Positions 43,372 through 54,649 of a stretch of DNA of 64,000 nucleotides are shown here, one piece after another. Source of the stretch: Puccinia triticina (lineage: Eukaryota; Basidiomycota; Pucciniomycetes; Pucciniales; Pucciniaceae). Location: the NCBI RefSeq assembly GCF_026914185.1, contig NC_070562.1, positions 5,146,001-5,210,000 of the forward strand, written 5' to 3'. Both the position numbers and the translations under genes were made by a program. Each line of letters starts with the position of its first letter. Position 1 is the first letter of the stretch. The notes under the pieces were generated by a model. The model did not search any database, was not told the DNA's origin, and saw only the letters and a program-made list of their open reading frames with translations.

Positions 43372-44249
43372 TTACATTTATACGATCTCTGACTGTTTCG
43401 CGGAGACAATGAGAAAAGTATGTTGCAATATCATCCCAAACCAATCAGTCCCCTTCTAGTCGCCGCCCTGGGTATACTGTTAAGCCAATGATGACAGAAC
43501 TCAGCAAAGGACTCAGATCAACAATTCCTCTCCTTCCTGTGAAACAAGAGATTTATCCAATGAACTAAAACTGATGTGATGAAGGATGAAATACTAGGAA
43601 AGACGCCAGTTGCTGAATTGTAACCCTGCAATATGTCTACTTTTGGCACTTCCTGTATCTCTCTCACAATCTAGCTCCTCTTACGCCGCAATATGTATGG
43701 ACCATAGATAAGAGCAAAATCATCGTCTGCGGGGAAGCGGGGTCTCCGTGGAACTCCTCAGTTTAGCTTCGAGAGGTATGTACCAGGTCAGCTGAAGGCT
43801 CTGCGCAGTCGCGCTGAAACGCTATGTATCACTATCTCCGGAAAATCTGCCTTGGGCATGGTTCTATGTCAAGTCGTGATACGACTCACAAGTCCAAAAG
43901 ATGTAGCTTTATGCCCAGAACTACACAGCCTCTGCCTATGGGAATTCAGCCGTACAAAGAGCGTGAAGGGGAAGGTTAGACTTTGGGGGGGCTGAAGTTC
44001 TTTGTGTAACCCAAAAGAAATAATGATGGCCTGCAGAATTATTGTCCGCTATGTGTCCAGCTTCCACCGGCACAAATGGTCGACATACTTTACCATGCGG
44101 CAGGGACCAGGCCCGCAGGCAGGTTTTTTTTTTGTTGAGATGGCTCCAACGATCACATCAAGTACAAATTACAGATTGTGTAAAGAGATTCTGCGGTGGT
44201 CTGATGTTGTCTACAATTGCATTGCTTCTAGTAATATTTGACCTTCAAA
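43372..44249. other. RFC4 3' flank, then duplicated upstream region of paralogue A
   Basis: From about 43800 the sequence resembles 54200-54649: GAAACGCTATGTATCACTATCTCCGGAAAA and GAAGGGGAAGGTTAGACTTTGGGGGG recur there. It probably includes the promoter of paralogue A. No supported coding. Confidence 0.5.
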
Positions 44250-46579
44250 ATGTACTTTCGTGCTACCTTCCAACAGTACATTGCTCTCCATTCAATCTTC
44301 TACTTTGTTGCTATAGTTTCACCCACCCAATCGGGCAATCTTAAGTTTTCTGAATGGGAGCATGCCGCAGAGAAACAAACAGATTTCTTTGGGGAGCAGT
44401 TCAACCCTGCTTTATCGGCATGGGCTACACCGATCATTCCTGCAACTGATTTAGTAAATCCAGGGAGTGAATCTCATCATCAACATCATTCCCTGGGGCA
44501 ACCATTGGGGCCAGACTTTGAAGGCGAAGACCTTGATTCAATGCCACTCTCTCCTGGTTTGCAAGATATGCTACATGAACTAGAAAGCAGCATATGCCAG
44601 ACCAGCCACCCTCAAGGACAATTCTCATCCACATTTGATCTAATTCCGCTTTCTCCCAGTCAAATAGATACTTGGGCTCATTATCCTGAGACAGTCATTC
44701 CTGGTAAGTTCTCTTCCACCGTCTGGATCCAAGTACATAACCCGTCGTTTCACTGGACTGATCCCAAGATCTGAAGCTCATGATAGAATGCATAAGGGAA
44801 AATTCGGATCGGGGCAAACGCCTTCAATAAGTAGTGGTATGATTACTGAAATGGCCCAAAACATTCACAGCAGCAAATGTGTCGACCAAGGTTAGTGGTA
44901 TGCCTGGATTCACCGGAGCTGAGTCGGATTTGAACTAAACTGACATTATGAAGTCCCAAAAGCTGGACCAGGCTTTAGTGGCGAATGGTCCTTGAGTAAG
45001 ACATCAAATGACAAGAACAACTGGTTGTCATTAGAAAACCCAAAGAAAAGACCAAAATCTAAATATCTCAGTCAGAGGCAGTCCAAGCGCGCAAAGGGTT
45101 GTGTTCCTCAAAGTAATTTGATCGAAGGATATTGTATGATATTACTCCTGAAAAAACGCTTTGATAGGTTTGGCGAGAGACTAGTTTCAACATTTTCCGT
45201 TCGTAAAGAGCGGAATTCAAAAAAACGTATCCCTCATCAAGAGTTACAGAATATATCGATATTTCCAGGGCAAGAATGCACTGCGGTCCTGAGAGTCGTG
45301 GATCCATTGACCAAAAGATCCGCAGAAAGTAGGAAGTTGGCTTCAAGCTACTATCTTCTGATCAGATGGCTCTATGTGCTCCATGAGGATTGGTTGAAGA
45401 GGTGGAATATCCCCACATTCATGCACAGGGTTTGGCAAGATAAGTTATTGGACTGGCTTGACTACGAAATTTCTGGATCGGATGATTATGGTATTCCAAT
45501 CATTGGGATCAGAAAATCATCAAAATTTGAATGGACAAAAGATGATGAATTTCGCGATACTCAGATCAAACTAATTTATTACTTCTCCCAGATGGATGAA
45601 GGGATTGAAGTAGTAAATACTGCTAAATACTTGTTGGAGAAATTCAAAGCTAGGAATCCAAGTGAGTAGTTTCTTCTCAATCCTTTATAAGTTGGTGAAA
45701 TCATTTGCTAACTTGTTGGATAATATAAAATTGAATTTAAAATTGAAGTGCATCTCTATGGGGTTAATTCAGAATCACATCTACACTTTTCAGAGAACCA
45801 TTTGCCAATTGATACATTCACATCCACTAGGGATCAAACAACAGAATTTCATGGATTCTCTTCATACCCCAGCTTCAAAATAAAGATGAATGATTTATTG
45901 TTCTTGGTCCCCAGGAAGGTTGTATTTAGTAATCTTGTATCTTGTCAACAGATCACAAGTAAAGGCAAGGAATTTCTGTCACCATTTGTACCCAATTATG
46001 GCTGTGATTTTCAAACTGGAAGGCCCAATATTTCACATCGGTATAGGACCATCCATCCAAAATTTCCAATTGCACTTTACTTTCAAAAAAAATGATTCAG
46101 ACAATAAAATATTCAGTGTTTTGAATCCAGATTCCCAAAAAAGTTCAATGATAGATCGTGCAGTATACAGAAAACTCAAGACACTACTCAAGGCAATCAA
46201 TCACATTCATCTTGAGGCATATAAAGATTTTAATATAAATGAAGTAGAATTTGATAAAAGCAGGAAAGAATTATTTGAATGGATCATCAAACTTACCCTC
46301 AATCCACAACGTGGATTTTTCCCCCTATTTGGGACTACAGAAATTAAAGGAGACCTAGCACCATGGGAGAAATTAGAGAATGAGAATGGTGAATATTTTG
46401 TTGATGGCTTTCAGATTGTTCAAATACAATTAATCAAGTATTTTTCTGAGCATGAAGATCCTATCACTTTGGAAAGAACTGCTGCATTTGTTCTCACAAC
46501 TTGGTATCAGGATCATTACCCATCTGGATTCATAAATTTATCTCAAAGAGTCAAGAAACATTATGATTATCAATCTTAA
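44250..46579 (+). pseudogene. paralogue A: secreted-type protein of unknown family, frameshifted
   Basis: Four exons are laid out as in paralogue B: 44250-44703, 44777-44890, 44954-45661, 45749-46579. Residues 1-30 form a hydrophobic signal-peptide-like stretch. Exons 3 and 4 each encode a similar domain ending in QIKLIYYFS and QIQLIKYFS. In exon 4 an A8 run (46085-46092) throws the frame into TGA 46093-46095; the remaining 160 codons stay open and conserved in another frame up to 46579. So this copy is broken, slips at the run, or contains a one-base error. Function unknown. A secreted host-interaction role is conceivable for a rust but rests only on the signal peptide and lineage-restricted look. 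Confidence 0.7.
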
Positions 46580-46898
46580 TGTCTTCAGCTATAAAATGCT
46601 TATTTCAAAGGGCATTTTTTCAAATAAATAAATAAATAAAAACATAAAAAACATGTAAAAGGAACTATCAAGCTAATTTACATCCATGTATGTTTCTGGG
46701 GTGTCTATTAAAATTTTACAAAACAAGTGTTTTACAGAACTTTGGATCATTAAAGGTATCCCCTGTCAATTGTTTTTTAAATAATAGGACTGGTGCAAAT
46801 CCTCATAACCAGTATCAACAGCGGGCAAGGGCAATTGCAGCGACATGCTACTGGGTAAATTATCAAAAAAAAGAATCTGCAATTTGAGTGTGTCAAGC

Positions 46899-47263
46899 AA
46901 CAAAGGGTAGTTACACTACGTGTAACGCGTAGATAACGGTAACATAACAGAATTTTTGTCGTTATCTACGCATCACACATTAAGCCGTTTTTTTTATGCT
47001 CGTTGCATTATCTGGACGCGTGCCACGTGGAGCCCCTGAGAACGGGCAAAAAATGAGGCTAAAAAAGCCTTAAATGGTCCGTTATTGCGTTATCCGGGGG
47101 ATAAGGCAATAACGGGCCTCATTTTTGAGGCCCGTTATGTTACGCGCGGGGCCTGAAATGACCCCGTTACTAGTAAAGTAACGGGGGGCCCCGGATAACA
47201 GGGGTAGTTACGTTACCAAAATGGCGCGGATAACGCAATGTAACATAACTACCCTTTGTTTTT
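46899..47263. mobile_element. GTTAC-word MITE
   Basis: Inverted ends AACAAAGGGTAGTTA and complement. The interior is made of GTTAC, GTTAT, AACGGG words in both directions, including a hairpin AACGGGCCTCA-TTTT-TGAGGCCCGTT (about 47111-47136). TCAAGC occurs just outside each end (46893-46898, 47264-47269) as a possible 6-bp duplication. No coding. Confidence 0.75.
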
Positions 47264-48541
47264 TCAAGCTTGCATTCAAAAGATAACAATAACCTTGAGT
47301 GCATAAAAATTATCCTCAATAACAACAATGGTGTAAGTGTGAGATTACATGCCAAGGCAAACAGCATCGTCCTCATAAATTGAGGAAGATGCCGGGAGCT
47401 CAAACAGCTGCAGAGAAAGGTGAGCAAAGCAAACCATTTCCCCGCAGTCAAAGCCACGCAGCGGGAAAAGTGCAGATACTGATGACAGCTCAATGCTGAT
47501 TACAGTTTTGGCATCCGCGAGCAGCAAGAACCAACACGTGGAACCACGTTGCCAAACGCCATTAGAAAAAAGAATCACAGAAAAAACCAAAGGTAAGTAG
47601 CGTGATTCAGAACTAACGGTCAAAGGAGAAAGAACTAAAAAGCTATCTCTGAAACTGTTAGACATTGTCAAACAGGATCAAAACCAGACCAATAAAGCCG
47701 CAGTAGCTACTCAAAGAGAAGATATGAAAAGCGGTGAGTGCTTGTGTTCAAAGCTCAGAAAAGAGAATAAGGAAGCTAAAATTGATCATTGATGTTCTCT
47801 GAAACAGACAACGTCGAGAGACTTTTGCTCTAATTCTCCAAAGAAAAGAAGATTGGACAATAAGAGCCAAAGGCCCTCGTTCAGTAAGAAACAAATGTTT
47901 CTCTCAGCAGTCCTGCAAAGCTCTAAACTGACAAACAAATCGTCAACAGCTGCAGTGAACTGGAGGAAAAATTCTCAACTTAAACTCAAAGCAGACTTGG
48001 TAAAGCAACCAAGCTCCTCATCTTAAAAGACAGAGCGGCTAGTTGCTTGCTCTTAGGTACTATACCAGCTTCTCTATTTCTAATCTATAAATGGTATATA
48101 GATCATAAATAGAGTCTAACTAAGAAATAAATATTAGATCTTTGAAATATTTCAGTAAGCACTTTGCTACAGGTAGAGCAGTGGGATTTTGATCCTCTGC
48201 ACTTTGCTAACCTGTAACTCTACTGCCTTGGAGGGAAGAACTGCAACTTGGTAGCACAAGTTAGCATGTTTGTAGCGCTGCGGCGCTAGGACATAGCACA
48301 GAAAGTGCAATTTGTGCAAAAATAGCACCACAAATAGTGGGTAAATCCCACTCTGTATATATCAAGGGGGAAAAGTGTGAAAAGGCCAAAAAGTGATTGG
48401 TTATGAATATGCACAGGTAAAATTCAAGTGTGTTGTACCACAGGAGCAATGAAAATTGATGGCATTCACTGTGAAAAAAACTCAAGAAACTGCTGCCAGT
48501 TGACATGCACCAGGAAAATAAAATAGTCAGTTGATGACAAG
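47264..48541. other. no recognised gene
   Basis: Frames at 47170-47493 and 47345-47671 (minus) have no known domain. A GTAGCGCTGCGGCGCTAG stretch near 48272 recalls the CGCTA-word elements but is short. Confidence 0.35.
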
Positions 48542-48546
48542 TGACA

Positions 48547-48811
48547 TGTAAGGGTTCAGTGAACCCTCACTGGAAGGGTCGGTGGGACGGAGGGCCAAAG
48601 GCCAGGAGTCTATATAAAAGAATGATATTTCACTAATGAGTCGTGAGAAGGGATGGAAAGGGGAACCTCGAGGTGAAGACCAGCTTGGGGAAGAAGAGAG
48701 GATGAGAGCAGTCAAGTACTACAAGCTTATATAGAGAATCCTACAATGTATATGCATATGCATATATGCATCTAGCTTGACTTCTGTTTCAGTAAGGGAG
48801 AAACCCTTACA
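48547..48811. mobile_element. solo LTR, 265 bp
   Basis: Starts TGTAAGGGTT, ends AACCCTTACA, and is flanked by a perfect 5-bp duplication TGACA (48542-48546, 48812-48816). It contains a TATA-like TCTATATAAAAG at about 48609. No internal region remains, as after recombination between two LTRs. The parent family is unknown; this short length is common for copia LTRs. Confidence 0.85.
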
Positions 48812-48954
48812 TGACATCACACCAGCTCCAGCCAGCTAATTACCATCTATTCACTATCTATCCGCTATCTACCCCAATCTTCCAACCATCTCCTCAACTT
48901 CCAAAATTTACCAAGGAGGTCCTGTTCAGATTTTGATGAGCCCAACTGATCCTC

Positions 48955-49274
48955 AGTTCTGTCCAGCTGATACTCAGCTTTGGTACCCAGCTCATACTCA
49001 GCTTTGGTACCCAGCTCATACTCAGCTTTGGTACCCAGCTCATACTCAGCTTTGGTACCCAGCTCATACTCAGCTTTTTTGCCCAGCTCATACTCAGCTT
49101 TTTCATGCATCTCACTCTCAGAATTGGAATAAATCCTTTTGACCAGTCCTTGCCCAGGTGATGCTCAGCTTTGTACTAGTACTGGCACAGCTGATGCTCA
49201 GCTTTGTACCAGTCCTTGCTCAGCCTTTTCCTAGTCCTGTCCCAGCTGATGCGCAGCTTTGACCCAGTCCTGGG
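48955..49274 (+). repeat. 24-bp satellite CTCATACTCAGCTTTGGTACCCAG and CTGATGCTCAGCTTTG variants
   Basis: Five tight 24-bp copies (about 48965-49105), then looser CAGCTGATGCTCAGCTTTG units to 49274. The array continues after the MITE at 49918-50020, partly inverted. Peptides such as KAEYELGT on the minus strand are repeat translation. Confidence 0.85.
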
Positions 49275-49917
49275 TAGAGAATGTCAAAACGTACCCAGGT
49301 ACCATTTACACCGCCGGTACACGCGCAGTTTTTGCCAAAAAGGGGCACCCGGCACCACCTGGTAGGTACCACAGGTCTTTTAGGCGGGTACCAGCGGTAC
49401 CTGCCAGCTTTTTTTCATCAAGAAGGTCACCAAGAGGTGTCCTTGATGACCGGAATGGACGCGTCATCAAGAGGTCCTCCCCTTGATGACCGGAACAGTT
49501 CAGTCATTGAGGGGAGGACCTCTTGATGACCAACCTGTTCTGGTCATCAAACAGGTTGGTCATGGTCATTGAGGGTGCTCCCCAAACAAACAGCAGCAGG
49601 CACTTGTCATCAAGGGGAGTAAAAACTCCCGTCAATGATTGCACCAGGGACCGTCCTCAATGGCCTGTCCTTGCCGATGACCGGTCTATTGTCAGTCATT
49701 GAGGGCAGCTCAAAGCGGGCAAAGGGCCAGGGGTCCAAGGGTTACCCAATTAACCCAGCGGGGGAAAGCAGTAATTGGGGTTGGTACCCGGGTACCGCAA
49801 CGCTTTTTCCAAAAAAAAAGGGCACTCGGCACCACCTGGCAGGTGCATGGCGGGTGTGGGCGGTACCCGCACGCGGGTGCCGGGTACCGCCAAATGGGTA
49901 CAAGTTGACATTCTCTA
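49275..49917. mobile_element. hAT-type MITE with dyad array, copy 2
   Basis: 643 bp, TAGAGAATGTCAA ... TTGACATTCTCTA, with a perfect 8-bp duplication GTCCTGGG (49267-49274, 49918-49925). Its left end matches the right end of the copy at 4648-5258. The internal TTGATGACC/GGTCATCAAG dyads lie at about 49425-49700. Confidence 0.93.
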
Positions 49918-49925
49918 GTCCTGGG

Positions 49926-50399
49926 CCAGCTGGCCAGCTGATGCTCAGCTTGCTGAGTATCAGCTGAGCCAGGGTAAAAGCTGAGCATCAGCTGGGTCAG
50001 GGCCAAAGCTGAGCAGAATCTTGTTTTGTCACATTGAGTGCTTTGATCCTAACACCTGTCAGGTGAGCCCTAGATGTGCTTGTGGACAGGAGCAGCATTG
50101 GAGCAGTGCTGGAGCTGAAAAAAAAAGCTGCATCATCTCACTTGCCATCAAGTGACTACTTTTTTCTCCTGGTGATGCAATATTACAAAGGCACTTTGGT
50201 ATTTGGGGGTTTGATTACCCCACCCACCTGGTCATTTGTGGGTCCCACCAGCTTAACTTAAGTCCCCCCGCTAGGAGGCTTGCTGGGGCTAGCCACAAAG
50301 CATCCCCTCCTGCAGGGAGTGTGCACACAGTCAAACATTTGGCTCAGCAAGAAATCATGAATGGCTGGAGGAAAAATATTCAGTCTCACCCAGCCTCTG
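49926..50399. other. no gene; satellite tail and GGGACTT motif
   Basis: Holds inverted AGCTGATGCTCAGCTT units to 50020 and, at 50255-50325, a CTTAAGTCCCCCCGCTAGGAGG motif of the short foldback family. Confidence 0.4.
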
Positions 50400-50745
50400 C
50401 CTCAGCTCTTGTGGACCTGCCCCAGATCCAAAATATACTTCTGGACCTCATCTTTGAAATGGTGCTGGTCTCATCTCCCCAATCCCTATCATTTTCACTG
50501 TACTAATCTTTTAAAAATACAAATAAAAAACAAGAAATGTAAATAAGGATCTACAACCATCTTGCCTTGTGGATCTTGGATTCACAAACCTGCATATATC
50601 TGCAGATCCAACAACTTTAGCCAATCAATTGTTGCAGATAGGATATTCAATCTTGCATATCATCAGAAAATCCAAAAATAGATCTTGAGAGCAATGGAAT
50701 ATCCTTCAGGATTCCTTTTGTTGTTGGATCCGGCCTATCTCACTC
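50400..50745 (-). repeat. dispersed repeat R2, right block of the interrupted copy
   Basis: Reverse counterpart of about 31760-32075. Confidence 0.75.
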
Positions 50746-50758
50746 CATTGATCTGTTT

Positions 50759-52081
50759 TCACCGACCCTTGTAAGCAGCGTCCCGCATGAAATTGGTGAA
50801 GGGTTGGGGGGGAGGGGAACACACATACCCCTCATCACTGGACTGATCTTCTGGGCAGCCGGATTCAACGGAGTTAAGGATATTGGTGTTAAAGGTTGGA
50901 ACGGCTCCAGCTGCGGCCTCGCCGGCCAAGAGGAACCGGCGCTTGATATCCAAGATCTCAGCCATTGCCACTGAAATCGTTGGGTGAGCAGCAGCTAGAG
51001 TGGAGCTGGTCGGGAGTGGGGGGACATTGGGCGTAGGATTGGGCCCAGGGGACGCAGCCAATTGGGTGGCCAGCGCATCTTTGATTTGTGCCAGGGAGGA
51101 GACTGCCGCTGTGTAAGATTCTTCGTAATCGTCGCCGTCTGTCTTGTCTTCCTCCAATGCTGCAATTCCAGCCGGTTTTCCAGTTGGGCGGCCGGGTTGG
51201 CCTACTGATGGACGGTTGCTTGCGGCCTGCGTTTTTGTCCAAGCTTGTGGTGCTACGTAGTCTGCTGGTTTTGGAGGGACGGTGAAGGAGGAAAAAATAT
51301 CTATTGGACCGCGATACGCCGGGCCTGGGCAAGTGCCCGCTGCAAACCCGCAGTGTTGTTTGCAGTGGTGACATTTGTCGAGCAAGTCGAGGTATGCGTG
51401 AATGTGCCATATTATTCTTCCCGCAGGACGGTAACGGTAGTTGATCCTTGATGTTTTGTTGTGGATGGCGGTCCCGTGCAAGGTTGGATGATTTGTTTTG
51501 GGAGGGCGTCGTAACAGTTCCCCGCCCTCCTGACGAATTCTTTGAACTTGAAGCCTTCCAGTTTCAGGAGATCTAGTAGCACTCTTCATGTAAGCTAAAC
51601 ATCAGTAAGATTGAAATAAAGTTTATCCCATTGTGCCAGCCAATTTGGCTGGGAAAGTATGCTGATGTATATCTCTCACATGGTCATAGATTTCTTACAT
51701 GAACAGTGCTAGTTTATTGACTTCGTGTTCAAGCTCTGGGGGAAGGCCAAATGTCATCCCCTCCGCCAGCTTAAAGTCGGAAAGCAATTCGCCGTCGAAG
51801 TTGATCAGCCTTTGAAGAGTCCGGGCCCAAGTAGTGTACTGGCTGAAGGTCTCCGCATCTCCCATCTTGATGTATCGGATCTGGCGTTCCAGGTCGGTGA
51901 GCCATTGTGACGGGAGTGCCGCGTCAAATAAATCTTCCTTCACTACTGACCAGGTCTTGTGTAGCATTGACAATACCTGGGATTGATAGTATGAGAGAAG
52001 GTTTGTTTCCGTGATTAGCCGGCCAATTATGAGAACCTTATCCCTATCTTTGGTGATTTCTTTTGCCGGATTACTTCTCAA
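50759..52081 (-). pseudogene. gag-like retroelement fragment
   Basis: The upstream frame 52081-51695 reads like a retrotransposon Gag domain: WSVVKEDLFDAALPSQW, QIRYIKMGDAETFSQYTTW, then LAEGMTFGLPPEL. It ends at a stop near 51695. A second frame, 51589-50759, carries a Cys/His cluster CHHCKQHCGFAAGTC and a Pro/Ala-rich tail, as expected after Gag. No protease, RT or LTR was found. It splits repeat R2, so it either inserted there or is the internal part of a non-autonomous element. Confidence 0.65.
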
Positions 52082-52085
52082 TCAG

Positions 52086-52400
52086 TTTTGGAGTTTGGGC
52101 CTCAGAACTTCCAAAAAGGCTGTATAGTCATTTTGTTGTTTTTGAAACTGTATTTTTGTGTTTTTAAGATTGAAAATCCTTCCTTTGTCTGCAAGCCAGC
52201 AGACATTATTCATAGGCCTTTCCTACGGAGAGCCCTCCAGGCGAGGTCCCCCAAATCCTCCATTCAAGAGGCTAGTTAAGCTAGAGTCACACCCACCTGG
52301 CCGGCTCAGGCCCAATTTGAGACTCCTTAGGCAAGAAGGGAAATCTTACCACTTTCCCCCTGTTTGTAGTAGTATACTCTGAATAAATTCAACTTGAAGT
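52086..52400 (-). repeat. dispersed repeat R2, left block of the interrupted copy
   Basis: Reverse counterpart of about 31500-31735 (CCTTTGTCTGCAAGCC and TCAGTTTTGGAGTTTGGGCC blocks). Confidence 0.7.
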
Positions 52401-54200
52401 GAGAGAAATGGAGAGGTTCCAACCTCTCAAGCCCTTACCCAGACTGCTTGGGGGGTACCAACATTACTCCTGTACATTTTGTAATTAAAACAATTTAAGC
52501 TTCAAACCTTTTGAACTATGTACATTCCAAAATAAAAACCCGGAAGAGCCAAACAATGGAGGAATTTCCGTTGAAATCTACAGACCCTGCAGAACCAGAT
52601 CTGCAGTCCCTGGGACAGCATTTCCCTGAAAAAATTAAGGTTTTCTGGCTGCAGATCTTGTTCTGCAGGGGGCTGCAGATTGACGGGAAGTCCTCCAATA
52701 AAATTGTTATGGCCTGGTGTTATACCTCTCCAGGGGAGAGTTGGTGCCTGCTAAAGCTGTGTAGTTGACTGTTGGGTGGTACCTTTTCTTCCTTCCCCAG
52801 GGTTTTTACAAGAATGACCAACCTCATGTAGCCAGAATGGAAGGTGGTGGAACAGGAGATTTCTCTGATCAAAGTTGTATTCATCTGACCTATCCCGCGG
52901 TCCTGCTTCTGGCTGCCCGTAGGATACCGGCTTGGCCCATATTACTCCAAGCCCAAAGAGCCGCCGCTGGAAATCCCATGACCGCCTCTGTGTAGACGTG
53001 GGGCCGGATAGCAGATTTGGGAGCTTGAGCCCAGCCTGGCCTGTCCACTAATATTGTGAAGTACTCAGTTATGGACTTGCCTCAAACTTATAAAAGTCCC
53101 TCCAAGGGGGGCCCAAAGGGCCCTCCACAGGAGGGACTTTACACACAGTGAAAGCTGGGAAGGCAGGAACAGAAAATCTGCCTCAATGCCAGGTCTTATA
53201 TTTGCATCAATTTTTAAACTCCCACCTCAAAGGTTTCCTGCATGACGTGTTGGATCAAATGATAGGTAAGATTCATGGCTTCATTCCTATCCTTTCCCCA
53301 TTCCTCCAGCCCTAAATTCTTCCTTTTCCGGGTGTTTCAAAGGCAAAAATGATTGAGGAATGCACTGGAAACCCAAGAGACCATAAACTCGCACGCTCAC
53401 TGACAGTTGAATGAGGACTCTGGAAACCCCCAAAGGAGGTGGGTAAAATATATGTATGAATTTTTACATTTTTTTACGAAATGTTAGGCACCAAATTGGT
53501 ATGAATGGGTTCTGAAATCCCAAAGGGTGCACACCAAACATGGCATAAATGTATGAATTTCTGCTGAAATTCAGTTAAATCCACTAAAAGCCCCCAGAAC
53601 CCCGCTTGTCATTGGGTTTTTTTTGGTTCCCCGGGGGATTTTGTCCCAAGCATAGGCACAAAAATATATAAATCAGCCAAAAAAAATCATTCCCTGGTGC
53701 CCCCCGATGTATGAATTTTGCCAAAATCTTTGAATTTTGGTTAGCCACCTCTGTAGGGGGTTTCCAGGGTCCTGTTGAATGAGGTCAACATACAAAGCAA
53801 GATTACACTAGAAAACTGAACACGATATGTCACCAATCTGTCTAACCTTGAAGGTAAAAAAATGATTCAAGGCTATTATCTGAGGGTGACTTACTCAACC
53901 CTCCCCCTAAGAAGGGAGTAGATGATTGACTGCTCCAAATTGCGATTACAGGTTGAAGAAATTGGATAATAATTTTTTTGAAAATGTGGTCCTCTCCACA
54001 ACAATCATTCATTTGGTCAAAAAAAAAGAATGAATTTGCCAAGTTGAGGGAGGGACTGGCAGATTACTGAAAATTTTGGAAAAATGCCAAAAAGCTGACT
54101 TGAGTCACCTCAGCAGCTCGTGCTTTGGAGTCTTGCTTTCCGAAGTCTTGCTTGGCACACATCCGATCAAGGGGATAAAGAGTCACGGGATCTCTTGTAC
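52401..54200. other. no recognised gene; short foldback at 53094-53143
   Basis: AAAGTCCCTCC...GGGCCCAAAGGGCCC...GGAGGGACTTT (53094-53143) is a compact 50-bp palindrome of the GAGGGACTT family. Other frames are short and unsupported. Confidence 0.45.
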
Positions 54201-54649
54201 AGGTCAACTGAAGAGTACATATGCGTAGTCGCTGATCTGAAACGTTATCACTATCTCCGAAAAAATTGTCTCGGCATGATTCCATGTGATGAAGTCTTGA
54301 TACGAGTCCAGAAAATGTACTTTCATGTCGAGAATAACATAGTGTCACCTCTTTCCAAGGAGATTTGGCCGTGCCAAGGGCCTGAAGGGGAAGGTTAGAC
54401 TTTGGGGGGCTGAGAACGAGAAGTGAGGATGTCCCTCAGGATTCTTGCCCAACTTCGGCGAAGTTCCAACCTGTGTACATTGGTCAGCGCACCGCAACAG
54501 GAGGCTATTCCGCGGGGACAAAGCTAGGATCTGCGTTAAGGTAGCTCCGATGATCGTTTAGAAATATAAAATGCAGGCTTGTAAGAAAATTCCCTGAGGT
54601 CTTATGTTGAGTCCAACTGCATTGGTTCTCGCAATCTACGATCTTCAAA

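Noticed and set aside
48865..49142. KAEYELGT-repeat frame
   Set aside because: Pure translation of the 24-bp satellite.
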